NCBI GenBank assembly: GCA_963377175.1
Contig: CAUJNA010003794.1
Coordinates: forward strand, 1,137,167 to 1,201,166
DNA: 64,000 bases
Direction of reading: 5' to 3'
DNA from: Effrenium voratum
Taxonomy: Eukaryota; Sar; Dinophyceae; Suessiales; Symbiodiniaceae
The translations under genes were made by a program, and so were the position numbers. Below the pieces are notes generated by a model that was not told where the DNA came from, ran no database searches, and saw only the letters and a program-made list of their open reading frames with translations. This document shows, piece after piece, positions 49,321-59,928 of the stretch. The number at the start of each line of letters is the position of its first letter. Positions within the stretch are counted from its first letter, which is position 1.

Positions 49321-49505
49321 GAGACCAAGGCGACGTCGTTTCGCCCCCGTTTTGCCCTCGCTGCGCCGCCTCTTGCTCCCGCACGCGGCCTTGCACCGCG
49401 CGCGCCTCGACTTCGCGCGATCGAAGTTCCAGCGAGCGAAGTCGAAATTCGAGGGCTGCCCGAAAAACCCGGGGGAAGGGTGTGAACTGGATACCCACAG
49501 GGTAC
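49321..49505 (-). CDS. Coiled-coil-like exon exactly between two family A elements
   Basis: On the - strand the frame is open from the A end at 49505 to the A start at 49320: YPVGIQFTPFPRVFRAALEF, RLRSLELRSREVEARAVQGR, VREQEAAQRGQNGGETTSPW. The Arg/Glu/Leu section has heptad-like spacing. A GGGCAG acceptor inside could also be used. GC-rich island with both borders set by MITEs. Confidence 0.42.
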
Positions 49506-49638
49506 CTGGAGTCTCCATGGCCCTTTAAAAATGGGGTCATTACCCAAAATTAAGGGGGTATGACCCCTTTTTCTAGGGGTCATGGAGACTCTAGGTACCA
49601 AAAGGGTAGGTGTGAACTGGATATCACAAGGGTATCCC
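49478..49638. repeat. Family A element between ~30-bp direct repeats
   Basis: GGTGTGAACTGGATACCCAC (49478) and GGTGTGAACTGGATATCACA (49610) flank the A copy 49506-49598. This is far longer than a normal target duplication, suggesting a tandem duplication of the flank. Confidence 0.8.
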
Positions 49639-50449
49639 AAAAAAGCCGAAATAAATTGGAATTCAGCTTGTGAGGGACCGACAAAAACACACTTGTGACT
49701 TTACGAGCAAAGGTCTTATGGTATATATCTAGCCCCTGCATTCTGAATGAATTTTGGATCCATCCAAACTTCGCCAAACCCTGGTGGGCTCCAAAAAATA
49801 GCGGAAACCAAACAACTGGAATATATGGAGATGTATGCAATCACCAATATTTTTTGAGGATGTTCCCCATGCAACATTATAGCCAGCCTTGAGCCAAATT
49901 AAGGGTTGAATGCTTCTTGTCGTTTTGGTTGATGTTTTTTTGTTGTCTATTTTTGTTTTGGGCTGGGGGGGGGGGGACGTGTGTGTTTCCCATAAACAGT
50001 CTAAACGGACCACTCTGACTCTCTCCACGGTTTCATGTTGCAAGTGGAACCCTTGCAAATCGATGGCTCACATTTCGGACCCAAAAAAACAATGCTCTAG
50101 GTTTTGTTGGCGCCCCGTAGGGAAGGGGTTGCACCCTTTTGTTCAGTCAATTCCCGGCATTTTGTGTGAAGTTCACCCGTGGCAACATGCGCGAAAAGCT
50201 CCTGGTATCCCACATTCTTCAGCAGCCTTTTGGTTTTCTTTGCCGGCCCAGTCAACCTGATCACAAAGAACGGGGGGTGAGGCCTGGAAAACAAGACATG
50301 ATGCAGAGAAGTGGTTGCTTAGTCGCCTAGCGCGCTTCCCCCCAACCGCCCCAACACGCGGAGCCTGGCTGAGCTCTTGACGGAGATCATGGATCTCCTG
50401 CGCTCAGTGCCGAGTCGCGGGGTTTACACCCCGCCCACCAGGGGCATTG
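49639..50449. other. Intergenic
   Basis: A G run at 49966-49976. No gene or known repeat otherwise. Confidence 0.4.
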
Positions 50450-50710
50450 TACGTCAGGCAAGTAGGTAATAGACATGGTGAGAAAAAACACAAAAACCAT
50501 GGTTATAAGTCCAGGTGACGGTGGGTTATAACCAGGCTTATTATCCACTTACTGAGTACAACGCCTTTTTACGCAATTCATATAATGCTCCCAGCTATAA
50601 GCTCATTGCTCTGATGTTCATTGTTGTCATTGTTGTTATCATTGCTGTTGCCATCATTCCTAGTCTTTTTGGTAGTTGCCATTGTCATAATCATTATGAT
50701 TTTTAATGTT
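50450..50710. repeat. Family O relative and imperfect TTGTCAT/TTATCAT repeats
   Basis: 50450-50560: TACGTCAGGCAAGTAGGTAA, GGTTATAACCAGGCTTATTA, CCACTTACTGAGTACAA. 50610-50706 has TTGTTGTCATTGTTGTTATC and similar units; the 63-codon hydrophobic frame there is repeat-encoded. Confidence 0.65.
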
Positions 50711-51524
50711 CATGTTGTGAAGGCCTACGTACTTGTTTCAATGCGATGCCTCAAAAAGCGCACCGTGGTTTGCAAGATGCAACCATAGCCCTTAGGAAAC
50801 CTACCAATGTCAAGTCCATATGTCCCCACTTGTTCTGCGGCCAAAAGCGTTTGCTGGTTGATTGTTCACGTCTTGGTGGGGTGCGAGGACAGAGCCGGGA
50901 CATTTTGTCTGAAACCAGGCTGACACCCTTGCTTGGCATCTGTTGCAACGGCGTGTGTCAAGCAAAAAAACACGCAAGAAGACACATGTCATATTATGAA
51001 ATAGCCAAGAAAAACTGAACATGTCAAGTTAAAACAACAATGCAGTAATTGTGAACTTGGTGACAAGAAATACGTCATTCCTTCCGCGGCAGCTGCGAGA
51101 ATATCGAAAACACAAGATCATTGGACACGTCACAGCTGACTTGAGCATAGTTCAAGGTCTCCCGAAACAGCTCCTCCAAATCATACAACCATGGCATGAT
51201 TCCAACTGGGACATCTTAAGTGTAGGCTGGCATTGGGGGGGCTGTCAAAGACTTGTTACGCCTGGAATTAGTTAAAGGACCAGGATTCCTAGAAGTTTAG
51301 GGGTTATTTTAACTTTACTATGAATCGCTATAATCAAACTGAAGAGTGTGAACCCCAAGTTTGAGAAGTACGTGAAAAAGTTGAATCTGAGCTCCAATTC
51401 CAAGTGCAAATGCAATTACTTTGGAGAACTCATAAGCAACAAATGTCAACCCATTGAAAACAATAAACATGTAGGATGAATGGCTTGAAATTGGAAACTC
51501 AGCATCCCTGCGCAGGACTTTCCC
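50711..51524. other. Intergenic
   Basis: No common MITE copy; competing short frames on both strands; nothing recognised. Confidence 0.4.
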
Positions 51525-52202
51525 GTGCAATTTCCCACAAGCTGTCCGCTCTTGCGAGTAAAACGGAAATTCTGGCAACACCTAAACTGTGACCACGTCC
51601 GGCCTGTCATGCCAGGCTGCCTGCTCCTCTTGCAGTTTTGGCAAATTGGGGGGTTCACCGGACAGGCTTTTCCTTACTCAGCATTGCGGCCATGGCCGCG
51701 AAATGGGAGGAAGAAGCCTGGCCCCGGCCATCCCGACGGCCAAAATGTTGCTAGTAAGGGGCACAAGTGCAAGTGCAAGGAGGGGCTGGGCGATATGAAA
51801 AAAGCTGGTCTTTGGCAAAGAAATTCCTTGTGTTGCGCGCAACCATCAGGAAGCCCTTGCTGGAAGCCAAAGCCATGGCGCCAAAAGCGCCGCAAAAGGC
51901 CCGGGCTCACTGCTGCGCTGATATTTGTCGCGGACGTCGCCGATGTTTACACGCTGGGCGTGACAGTCGGTCAAGCCAACCTGTTCCCTAGCAGAGGTGG
52001 AGGTGGCCCGGCCATGGTTGGAGAAAGCCGCCGCGATTTGCCCAAGCGCAAGGTTCTGCTCCGAACGCGGGCGCGCGAAACAAAAAACCACGCTCCAGCC
52101 CTGGACGAAGGTGAAGCCCTTCGAGAAATCTGTTGCCTCTTCTCAGGAACCCAGAAAACGGTTTGGATATGGCTGTTGCGGATCCGCCCCCGAAGCAAGT
52201 GA
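51525..52202 (+). CDS. Open frame of 225 codons, uncertain coding status
   Basis: The longest + frame outside the 8-13 kb element. It contains KGHKCKCKEGLGDMKKAGLW and FVADVADVYTLGVTVGQANL, but the last 20 codons lie in the dispersed repeat shared with 13935-14030. Overlapping frames are also open because the DNA is GC-rich. No domain recognised. Confidence 0.2.
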   Translation: MQFPTSCPLLRVKRKFWQHLNCDHVRPVMPGCLLLLQFWQIGGFTGQAFPYSALRPWPRNGRKKPGPGHPDGQNVASKGHKCKCKEGLGDMKKAGLWQRNSLCCAQPSGSPCWKPKPWRQKRRKRPGLTAALIFVADVADVYTLGVTVGQANLFPSRGGGGPAMVGESRRDLPKRKVLLRTRARETKNHAPALDEGEALREICCLFSGTQKTVWIWLLRIRPRSK

Positions 52203-52580
52203 CAAGATTTAAACAAGCTGCTAGAAAAGGACCAGCAGGGGGGAGACCAAGTGAAATCCACAAAAAAACGCATACAAATTATTTTCTAGAGAGATGATTG
52301 GATATTTTGTTAACGATCCTCTGTCCTAACTTAGCCATGCCGTTCGCAAGCGGATAGCCACGTCCCTGCGCAGCAAGTGCGAATCGCGAGGGCCAATGGT
52401 GCAAAACGGGTGCGCGCGCCAATTGCAACCGCAAAGGCACATACGAGTTCCCTTGGCGTCTTGGTGTTCGATATCTTGGTATTACCTTTGGCAGCAAACA
52501 AATTGGTTCAACACCAAACGCTCTTGAAGTGCGATACTTCGACACTCATGAGCTTGAGGTATTGAAAAGCCTTCGATGCC

Positions 52581-52668
52581 CAATATATATATATATATAC
52601 GCCCAATATATATATATATATCTTAAACAATATGTTTTTTACGTATATATATATATATATGTATATAA
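52581..52668. repeat. AT microsatellites
   Basis: Three (AT)n runs separated by ACGCCCA and TCTTAAACAATATG. Confidence 0.95.
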
Positions 52669-52732
52669 AAGTAAGCTCAGGTGATATCCCCAACAACATG
52701 CGGTGCTCTTTTTAGTGCTCGCACCACCCCGC

Positions 52733-52800
52733 AGCCCTCGTAGAACCTCGTGGAACTCTCGTGGAACCCTGGTGGAACCCTGGTGGAACCCTCGTGCAGG
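52733..52800 (+). repeat. Tandem GTGGAACCCTG repeat
   Basis: CTCGTAGAACCTCGTGGAAC, then GTGGAACCCTGGTGGAACCC and a final copy; unit about 11 bp, five to six copies. Confidence 0.85.
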
Positions 52801-53111
52801 GCCGCCCCAGACCACCCCGGAGCCTATCTGGGCTGAGACCCCAAAGCTTTCATCTGTTGGGGGAAAAAAAAACGGGAGGAGAAAAAACACACACGCCGTG
52901 GAGAAACAAACGTGGCTATAAAAAAGCGCGGCCAAAAGGAAAACTCCACGACTCTGTTGCACTTGACGTTGGAAGGGGAGCGAAAAATTAAGCAGTTCAG
53001 TGGTTGGATTTCAACCACTAAACCACAACAAGCAAAAATGTATTTTTTCCCCAACGACAACCATGGATCTTTCCCAAGCGTTAACTGGAAACCATGAGGG
53101 ATCCCCACACC
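52801..53111. other. Intergenic
   Basis: 52996-53030 has the GTGGTTGGATTTCAACCACT hairpin also found at 32000. No gene. Confidence 0.45.
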
Positions 53112-53242
53112 TACTGTGGATGGCTGCGAATTTCAAACCAGCCAAGAAACCCTACAATGATTTGATTCCCCTGAAAAAATACCAACAAACAATGGTTTCC
53201 CATGGTTTCAAAGTGGTGCATGATTTCGTGCATTCACACCTA
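53112..53242. repeat. Family C element
   Basis: TACTGTGGATGGCTGCGAAT, AATACCAACAAACAATGG, GTGGTGCATGATTTCGTGCA. Confidence 0.88.
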
Positions 53243-53444
53243 TTCTACGTGCCAACCTTACTCACCGAAGAAACCAAGAGAGTTGTTAACCGGGCCGGAC
53301 GAACAAAACTGGGTGGAATCTCTCTCCGTAACTTCCCCACGGCTCGAGTGTGAGTTTGATGCTCTGCTACCAGAATGCAGACACACCTGATCTCCACTGA
53401 TTGGTGGTTTGGAATGGTGGTTTGGATCCCCAAACCACCACTAA

Positions 53445-53570
53445 CTAGGTCCTCCAGTGGAGAGGTTAGAATAAGGCTACCCATGGCTACCCTTTTTCCC
53501 GTACTAGTTTTTGCTAGGCGAACCCTCCCAACCAAACAAGTTGGTAAAAGGGCACTGCTGGGGTACCTAG
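53445..53570. repeat. Family B element
   Basis: CTAGGTCCTCCAGTGGAGAG ... GCACTGCTGGGGTACCTAG; GGCTACCC is duplicated inside. Confidence 0.93.
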
Positions 53571-54096
53571 ACCAATCCAAACCACCAACTCAGAGTTGCC
53601 TGACGATCAGCAACCCTTTGTCCTTCTCCTGCTCTTGCCGCCTCAGTCGAATCAAGCTGGGCAAGTGGCCAAGGGTTGCTACAACCCATGTTTAAGTCGG
53701 ATTCTTGGGGGTGCAGGTAGGCATAAAGAAAGACGACCACAGCCGAAGCATCTGTCTGAGGGTTTTTGTATCCTGGGATTACACCCTTCACAAATGGCCA
53801 AACATGCCCCAAAATAGCACGATTCTATCCCGGAAGGGGTCATTTGGCTGTGGGTCAAAACCAATGGTACCATTTTGGGGTAGGTGCACCACCCATTTTA
53901 GTCTATTTTCGTGGGGATTGGGATGTTCACTGGGGGTGCGGGATTTTGACCCATGGCCATTTGCCAGTGGGCGCAATCCCAGGGCGTAACAACTACAAAA
54001 CAGCCCTTGGAAAGTGGACACTGATCTCGGGATCTAAATGAGATAACTTGCTCAGCAAGGAATGACCCCCCAAAAAAACAATTCCCTATACTTTAC
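53571..54096. repeat. Intergenic with family F block
   Basis: 53845-53955: GGCTGTGGGTCAAAACCAAT, ACCATTTTGGGGTAGGTG, GTGGGGATTGGGATGTTCAC. No gene. Confidence 0.7.
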
Positions 54097-54552
54097 TAGG
54101 TCCTCCAGTAGAGAAGTTAGAATAAGGGTACCATTTTTGCTGTAGTTTTTTTTAGTAGGGGAACCCTCCCAACCAAACAAGTTGGTAAAAGGGCACTACT
54201 GGGGGACCTAGTTTACTTTAAGGGAATCTGTAGGTTTGAAGCTGGGCTGTCCGTTCTCTGATCCCCTGCTAAAAGTTGAAAACTTGTGGGTCAAATGGAC
54301 AACACTGCACATAGGTGTCCTCTTTGGCAAAAAAGCTATTCCGGGTAGGTGATTGCACCCGCATCCAAACCAAATCAACCAACAAGGACACCTATGCCAC
54401 TGTGGAAATTCCGCCCGTTTAAAACGGCATCGAAAGAAAAAACAACTCCAAAACTTCCATTTGCGTAATACCCCCTGAAAAAAGAATCCAGTAGTGATCG
54501 ATTCCTGTTAAAACCAACAGGGGAAAATAAAACATATGCTTAAACAAATGGG
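54097..54552. repeat. B, D, E and J elements in a row
   Basis: 54097-54210 B (both CTAG termini intact); 54245-54310 D (GGGCTGTCCGTTCTCTGATC, CTGCTAAAAG); 54310-54396 E (TAGGTGTCCTCTTTGG ... AAGGACACCTATG); 54455-54552 J (CTTCCATTTGCGTAATACCC, CCAGTAGTGATCGATTCC, GCTTAAACAAATGG). Confidence 0.88.
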
Positions 54553-55050
54553 GCAAAAGTCATTTCTTCGGATTCGCCGGTGGGCGGTGATCCCAAGGCG
54601 ACAAAAAGGGGCAGGAAGAGCCTATTTCTGACTCACTCCAAACCGGGCTATCCAAAGTGATTCCAAAAGAACGACCTCTCCATCAGGTGTCATTTGGTAT
54701 CCCTCTCGGGTTATCATTGTTCTGCATGTTTTGCAATGTCAAATCCTGCTAAAAGTTCAACCTGTGGGTGAATGGACACCCCACCACTAAACCCTAAAAA
54801 CAACTAAAATTGAGACTGCTGGGAAGCGCCAAAACCAAGGCGGACTTGAAAAGAACAAAAGTGAAACAAGCGAATCTTGCTGTAGACTGTCGCCCTAAAA
54901 GTCCCTGTTGTCCACCAGGCGGAAAAAAGGGCGCAGCTTGACGTTGGGCCTATCCCCTTGCGCTCTTTTGCCATCCCCCTACCTTAAAGGGAGAAAAAAA
55001 AATGGAGATCTCCGCAGTTTCAATTCCCTGCTCCAATTCTACTTTCAACT
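54553..55050. other. Intergenic with family D
   Basis: 54735-54830 is D (ATCCTGCTAAAAGTTC, CCTGTGGGTGAATGG, CCACCACTAAACCC). No gene. Confidence 0.55.
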
Positions 55051-55147
55051 CAACCCCCCCCCCTCAGCCCCCCCCCAGCACCCCCCACCCCCCACCCCCC
55101 CCCCAAAACCCCCTACCCCCCAAACCCCTCCCCAAACCTCCCACCCC
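55051..55147 (+). repeat. C-rich low-complexity tract
   Basis: C runs broken by single A or T, followed by the GC-rich 55148-55235, where all frames are open and none is convincing. Confidence 0.92.
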
Positions 55148-55718
55148 ATGGCTCCGCCGCGGCGCAAGCGCCGCTGCTGCTCCGCGCCGGCGCGGTGCAG
55201 CGCCTCCCATCCGTTGCTCTGGGGTCAGATGTTGCTCGCTGTTCGGCTCGTGAACACTTCCCGGTTTTGCAGCAAAACACCTGGAGGTGCAAACCAGGCG
55301 ATTCCCTTTAGAACCAATAAGGGCACATGTTGAAAGTATTCGTTTCAGCAAATGGACACATGGTGTGGGCTTTTTAGGGTCCTCATGTCTGTAAATTAAC
55401 GCTTCCTTATTCTTTCCAGGGATCTGAATCTTTTCAAGACATGAAACACCCAGGGGAAACAAATCCGGTTTTGGAGCAAAAAACGATGGTTGAAAAGAAT
55501 GGACAAGGAATCAACCTCTAGAGTGCTAGGTTCCCTTAAAACCAAGCGGGGAACAACAGCGAACATTTGAGTCAATCAAAACCCGGTATTGAATTCCCCA
55601 GTCTACCCAGAACCATGTAAAGAATCAAGAAGGCGGATATCCGCAGCTATTTATGGTTGGCATTTTCCCAAAATCTTCAGCTACCCGAATCGGCTTTGAG
55701 CAAGTGGCTCAGATCTAC
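55148..55718. repeat. GC-rich stretch, then family J
   Basis: 55253-55352 is a diverged J (TTCCCTTTAGAACCAATAAG, CATGTTGAAAGTATTCG). 55680-55712 (CCCGAATCGGCTTTGAGCAA) is shared with 31843-31862. Confidence 0.5.
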
Positions 55719-55922
55719 CTAGATGCTCCATGACCCCAGTCTACCTATATCTTGTTGTTGGGGTATAAATGTTTATTAAAATCCTATTAAACCTTGATAA
55801 ACTCATAATAACACCTTATTGAAGATTTATTCAAAGAAAGCACCACTACGTAGATTCTCGTCATAACCCCTGAATTGTGGGTAATGACCCCATTTATAAA
55901 GGCTCATGGAGACTCCAGTCTA
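55719..55922. repeat. Family A interrupted by AT-rich insert
   Basis: The left arm ACCTAGATGCTCCATGACCC (55719-55738) and the right half TCATAACCCCTGAATTGTGG...TCATGGAGACTCCAG (55861-55919) are separated by about 120 bp of AT-rich sequence. Confidence 0.65.
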
Positions 55923-56048
55923 TGGTCATGGTTGCCGGTTCCCTGACTGGGAATCAGTCTGATTAAGGATCCTTACCATGCGGATGACCATCCCAGCGTT
56001 AACCCCAAGTAAAGGAACCGGTCCTTTGACAATGGCACATACCGCGGA

Positions 56049-56243
56049 TTGGTGCAACATCCGACTTCAGGCACCACTTGGAAACCAAGGTTGAAACCAA
56101 TGGTTTTTGGTTTCTGCATTGGGGAAGCACCATTTTGAAACCATGGGAATGACACTACAACGTTGGGTGGTAATTACGTTGGGGAAGCGAATCAGAAACC
56201 AGGGTTTCTGAATGGTAGAGCGAAATGAATTTCATCCACAGTA
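56049..56243. repeat. Family C, diverged and internally duplicated
   Basis: CACCACTTGGAAACCAAGG and CACCATTTTGAAACCATGG are two copies of the same inner segment; the right end is GCGAAATGAATTTCATCCAC-AGTAG. Confidence 0.7.
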
Positions 56244-56547
56244 GGGAAATGGTCCCTTTGAAAGGAAAATGGTCGAAACAAACCCCCGAAACGTCTGGTT
56301 CCATGTCAATTGGTGGGAGGGAAATCATACCGGATCCGCTCTGGATAACGCATTGCTACGGAAGGGGGCATGGTTGTAGGAAAATGCAGGAAATCTGCGA
56401 TGCCTTTCTTGATTCCCATGACTTACTTCATCACTTTGGGGAACTTTTTGGCACAGAGAGTCCCTACGCCTTTTTGTTAATTTCACAACCATGCTCCCAC
56501 CCCTGGAGCGCTAGTTGACCAATGAAAGCACCGGATTCAAACTCAAA
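56244..56547. other. Intergenic
   Basis: A + frame of 97 codons starts upstream in the C element and continues to 56515 with no motif. Nothing else recognised. Confidence 0.35.
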
Positions 56548-56731
56548 CTAGGTCCTCCAGTAGAGAAGTTAGAGTACGGGTACCCTTTTTTGTCTGTAGT
56601 CTATTTTACTAGGGGAACCCTCCCAACCAAACAAGTTGGTAAAAGGGCACTACTGGGGGCTACCTTTTTTTTCTGTAACCCTCCCAACCAAAAAAAGAAA
56701 CGGTCAAAGGAAAACCTAGCTGAGGGACCTG
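56548..56731. repeat. Family B element with inner duplication
   Basis: CTAGGTCCTCCAGTAGAGAA to GGGCACTACTGGGGG, then a second GCTACCTTTTTTTTCTGTAA-CCCTCCCAACC segment before the AACCTAGCTGAGGGACCTGG end. It looks like two B copies recombined. Confidence 0.9.
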
Positions 56732-56791
56732 GCAAAGGTCGATGCCTGCCTCGTCCCAAAGGGCATAAGTTGGGGTTTGCCCATTTGTCTA

Positions 56792-56889
56792 CCTGCAGTC
56801 TCCATGACCCGAACCAAACATAGGTCCATGACCCACCATTATTTAGGGTAATGACCAACCATTTTTAAAGGGTCAGCAGACTCTAGGTA
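56792..56889. repeat. Family A element
   Basis: ACCTGCAGTCTCCATGACCC ... AAAGGGTCAGCAGACTCTAGG. Confidence 0.9.
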
Positions 56890-56984
56890 TGGACTGAACA
56901 TCGCATCCAAAAGCGATTAGTTCTCTTACAGATCCCCAGTTGCAACGAGTGACTCGAAATCTAGACAAACATGTGGAACCGTTA

Positions 56985-57312
56985 CTGGACTGCCCTCAGA
57001 TCCCCTGCTAAAAGTTTAACTTTTAGTGGGTCAAATGAAAACCCCTGCTAAACACTAAACGCCTACAAAGCTAAGGGAATGGCTGGAAGCCACCAGGGTT
57101 AGTGAGCATAGGCTAGGTGGCCTTTTGGAAAAATAATTAGATGGCACTGGTACGTAAAAAGAACCAAAGGGGAACCCGTGCCATCTATTTTCAAACAAAC
57201 AAGCCAAAACTTGATGGTGCGCAGTAGGGAATGAGGGAATCACGCCTATAAACTATCCCCTATTGTTTCCGTCAGGGGAATGCCCAGGTGCATTCCCTCA
57301 TTCCCGCCACAC
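56985..57312. repeat. D, E and K elements
   Basis: 56985-57090 D (GGACTGCCCTCAGATCCCCT, TTAACTTTTAGTGGGTC); 57107-57208 E (TAGGTGGCCTTTTGG, GTGCCATCTATTTTC); 57215-57312 K (GTGCGCAGTAGGGAATGAGG ... CATTCCCTCATTCCCGCC). Confidence 0.8.
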
Positions 57313-58139
57313 TGACAGCAGCAAGTAGTGAGGTATATTCCATGCTTCGCGAACTCCCTCGGATGGGATTCCACAAAATACAGTTGGCCTTTGATTCCTG
57401 CCCCGGTAGTTGCTGAATGCCGTCTCTCCGGCAAATCCCATGGACTATGAACTATCTGTGTCAATCGAAGGCCAAGCACATCATGGATGAATCTGGTTCC
57501 CTGCCCGTCACAAAACCAGTGCTGAATTCCATGTGCCTGGAGTCTCCATGACCCGAAATAAAAATAGGTCCATGAACCCAAAATTTAGGGTAGTGACCCA
57601 ATTTTTGAAGGGTCATGGAGACTCTAGGTGCTTGATCTTCTGAAAGTGCCCAGCTCGATTTCCTGTTGAACGTTCCCCGCTCCAAAGATGTTAGGGCCAT
57701 GACACATGAAGCCACTCCGAAGACAAAGGACAAAAGCTTGACTCACTTTGAAGAGCACCTCAGCCTCAAGGTAACATCTCCAACAAGCTACCTAGAGTCT
57801 CCATGACCCTTTAAAAATGGGTCCACGACCCCATTGGGGTAATTACCGAATTGTTCAAGCGTCATGGAGACTCTAGTAGCGTGCCAGCCGCGCGCAAGGA
57901 CGTTGAACTGCGCGCGCCGTCTTCTTTTTTTCTTGGGTCGCCGTCAGATGATGCGCAGAGAGTCATCGGACAGCTCGATCCAACGCACTTCCTCGGGTCT
58001 AGCGGTCGCAGCACAAAACACCGAGAGACTTGGGTGTGTCTCCCTAGAGTCTCCATGACCCTTAAAAAAAGGGGTCACTACCCCAAATATTGGGTTCATG
58101 GACCTATTTTTTATTTCGGGTCATGGAGACTCCAGGTCG
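57313..58139. repeat. Three family A elements in 600 bp
   Basis: 57536-57630, 57791-57879 and 58043-58138, all with both arms. Between the last two, the GC-rich 57880-58042 (VPAARKDVELRAPSSFF frame on +) may be exon-like, again bounded by A copies. Confidence 0.9.
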
Positions 58140-58229
58140 TTTTGTTTCCCTCTTTTGGGCGGGCCCAAATAAGACCCCCCCCAACTCAATTCAGCTTTTG
58201 CCTGACTGCTTGGACTTTTGCTTTAGAGA

Positions 58230-58512
58230 ATGGGGCTCAAATCCTCACATAACCAATGCCACGCGAAAGGGCCAGGATCACCGGGGAAGCGCGACAAGAA
58301 CTCAGCCATGGCTTTGCACGCAGAAAATGGGCCTAGTTATGATGCTTGGGGCCAAGAAAAGTGGTTGGGAGTCGAAACGAGCCGAGAATTCTCCTCGTCT
58401 CACAGAAACCCAGATAAGGGACCCTCACGTCCATCAATTTTCCACTTTGACGAAAGCTTCATGCTTTCTAAGGAGCCCTTTTGGGCAAACCCGAAGGCCT
58501 GGCAAAGCCCCA
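58230..58512 (+). CDS. Candidate ORF upstream of the 58.5-kb exon
   Basis: A real ATG opens MGLKSSHNQCHAKGPGSPGK and the frame includes MALHAENGPSYDAWGQEKWL and SIFHFDESFMLSKEPFWANP. It is repeat-free. A short intron would be needed to reach the next exon's frame. Unknown protein. Confidence 0.35.
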
Positions 58513-58513
58513 G

Positions 58514-58684
58514 GATGAAGTGCAGCATACCAGCTACAACTCAGGGCTACCTGAGCATACCCCGCCAGCAAACCACTGCAGTCTTGAGTCTACCATGCAA
58601 CAGCAAAGAAGAAAAAACACTTCATCAACAGCAAACATATTCCGCTATGCCAAAAAACACAACGCGAGACGCGACTCTGTGCAG
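58514..58684 (+). CDS. Predicted phase-0 exon of 57 codons
   Basis: AAAGCCCCAG acceptor and CAG/GTGACT donor enclose 171 nt open in phase 0: DEVQHTSYNSGLPEHTPPAN, HCSLESTMQQQRRKNTSSTA, NIFRYAKKHNARRDSVQ. The composition is protein-like and the sequence repeat-free. No family recognised. Confidence 0.45.
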
Positions 58685-58752
58685 GTGACTGCCAGCGGCC
58701 ACAATGGACTCGGTGGCAGTGATATGTTTTTTTTTCTGTAATCTATGTTTGG

Positions 58753-58874
58753 ATGGGGGTGGGGGGGGGCCGGGGGGGGGGGGGGGGCGGCCAGAAAAAG
58801 TCACCAAACTTGTTTGCCACTCAAATGGTCTTCCCGAAAAAAGCTTAAAGTCCATGAACTCTTGAAGTGAGGAA
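58753..58874. repeat. G-run tract then family M
   Basis: 58753-58788 is nearly all G with two CC breaks. 58798-58874 is M (CACCAAACTTGTTTGCCACT, AATGGTCTTCCCG, GTCCATGAACTCTTGAAGTG). Confidence 0.85.
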
Positions 58875-59928
58875 AGCCTGCAAAGTGAAGTACTTGATGA
58901 TTTCAAAAACTGGAGCCAAAGAAGGAAACAAGGCTGGCGACTGCAGTGGATAGTGAAACTAAGGCAAAAGGGCCCAGGGGGTGTTTGTATTCCACTCTGA
59001 AACCTTGCTCCGTTCAAGCTGGAAACCCCTTTTGGAGGCCTTGAAACTGCGATACTTCATCATTTCAAACAGGCAAATAGGGTGTGTGTGTGTGTGTGTT
59101 TTTTGAGAGTTCCTTTGAAGGAAAACCAACAGCAAGCCAGCCATTTTGAGGAATGCGCATAGGTTAATGACAAGCCCAGTTACCTGACCCCAGTGATTCG
59201 AAATTGGGAAAACACGTTGGACGGTTCATCCCATTTCGAGTTGGTCCCGAACCCGCCAAACCTCCAACCCTTTTGAGTTAATCTTACGAAGAAATCGGAT
59301 TATTTCAAGCAGATGATAATGGGGGGTTGTAATCTGTGAAAAAGGAGCGACTTAGCCAACGGTCAACCGGACATAGATCTTTTCCCTCGTCATTTTGCCA
59401 AAAAACATATGTAGCCTAGTGATACCGTTTGCCTGTGTAGTCCACCAATGGAGCCCCTTCAAACCCAGAACCAAAAAACTGGCTGGCTGCCAATGAAAAC
59501 TGGGATCTGGGTATGTCACACGAGTCATACTCAAAACCTGGTACTGACATGGACCCAGAACCATGTGGGTATGGGTCAAAATTAAACAACCAGGGGACCG
59601 CAAATGTTAGTCTATGTTTCCACTTGCCGGGGTTCCATGTTGGGTACCTATTCCTGACCCACAGCCATGTAAAGAAGCAAAAGACCTCAAAAAGGCACCC
59701 ACTGGTTGTGATTCTCCCTTAAGCTCACCTTCATCTACCCAAATCGGTTTCGGGGCCCTGGCGTCACACGCGAAACCGAGACACCAACAACACGGGGGAT
59801 CTTATGGTAGGGAATCTCGAATTTCCCTTTGCTAACCTTTGTTTATTCGGGTTTTGAGGACGTGGCTCACACGAAACGAGACGCCGGGATCTTCCTTGAC
59901 GTGGCGAGACACGCGACATCCGCGACAC
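58875..59928. repeat. Intergenic with I and G blocks
   Basis: 59081-59140 is (GT)n plus family I (TTTTTTGAGAGTTCC). 59572-59668 is G (GGTCAAAATTAAACAACCAG, GGACCGCAAATGTTAG, GGGTTCCATGTTGGGTACC). No gene. Confidence 0.65.

Noticed and set aside
50515..50706. Short ORF with a hydrophobic Val/Ile segment resembling a membrane helix
   Set aside because: Encoded by TTGTTGTCATT-type simple repeats, so the hydrophobicity is a by-product.
55002..55253. Poly-proline ORF
   Set aside because: Direct translation of a C-rich low-complexity tract.
59137..59152. AGCCATTTTGAGG as spliced-leader fragment
   Set aside because: Match stops after AGCCATTTTG and nothing downstream looks like an integrated mRNA end.
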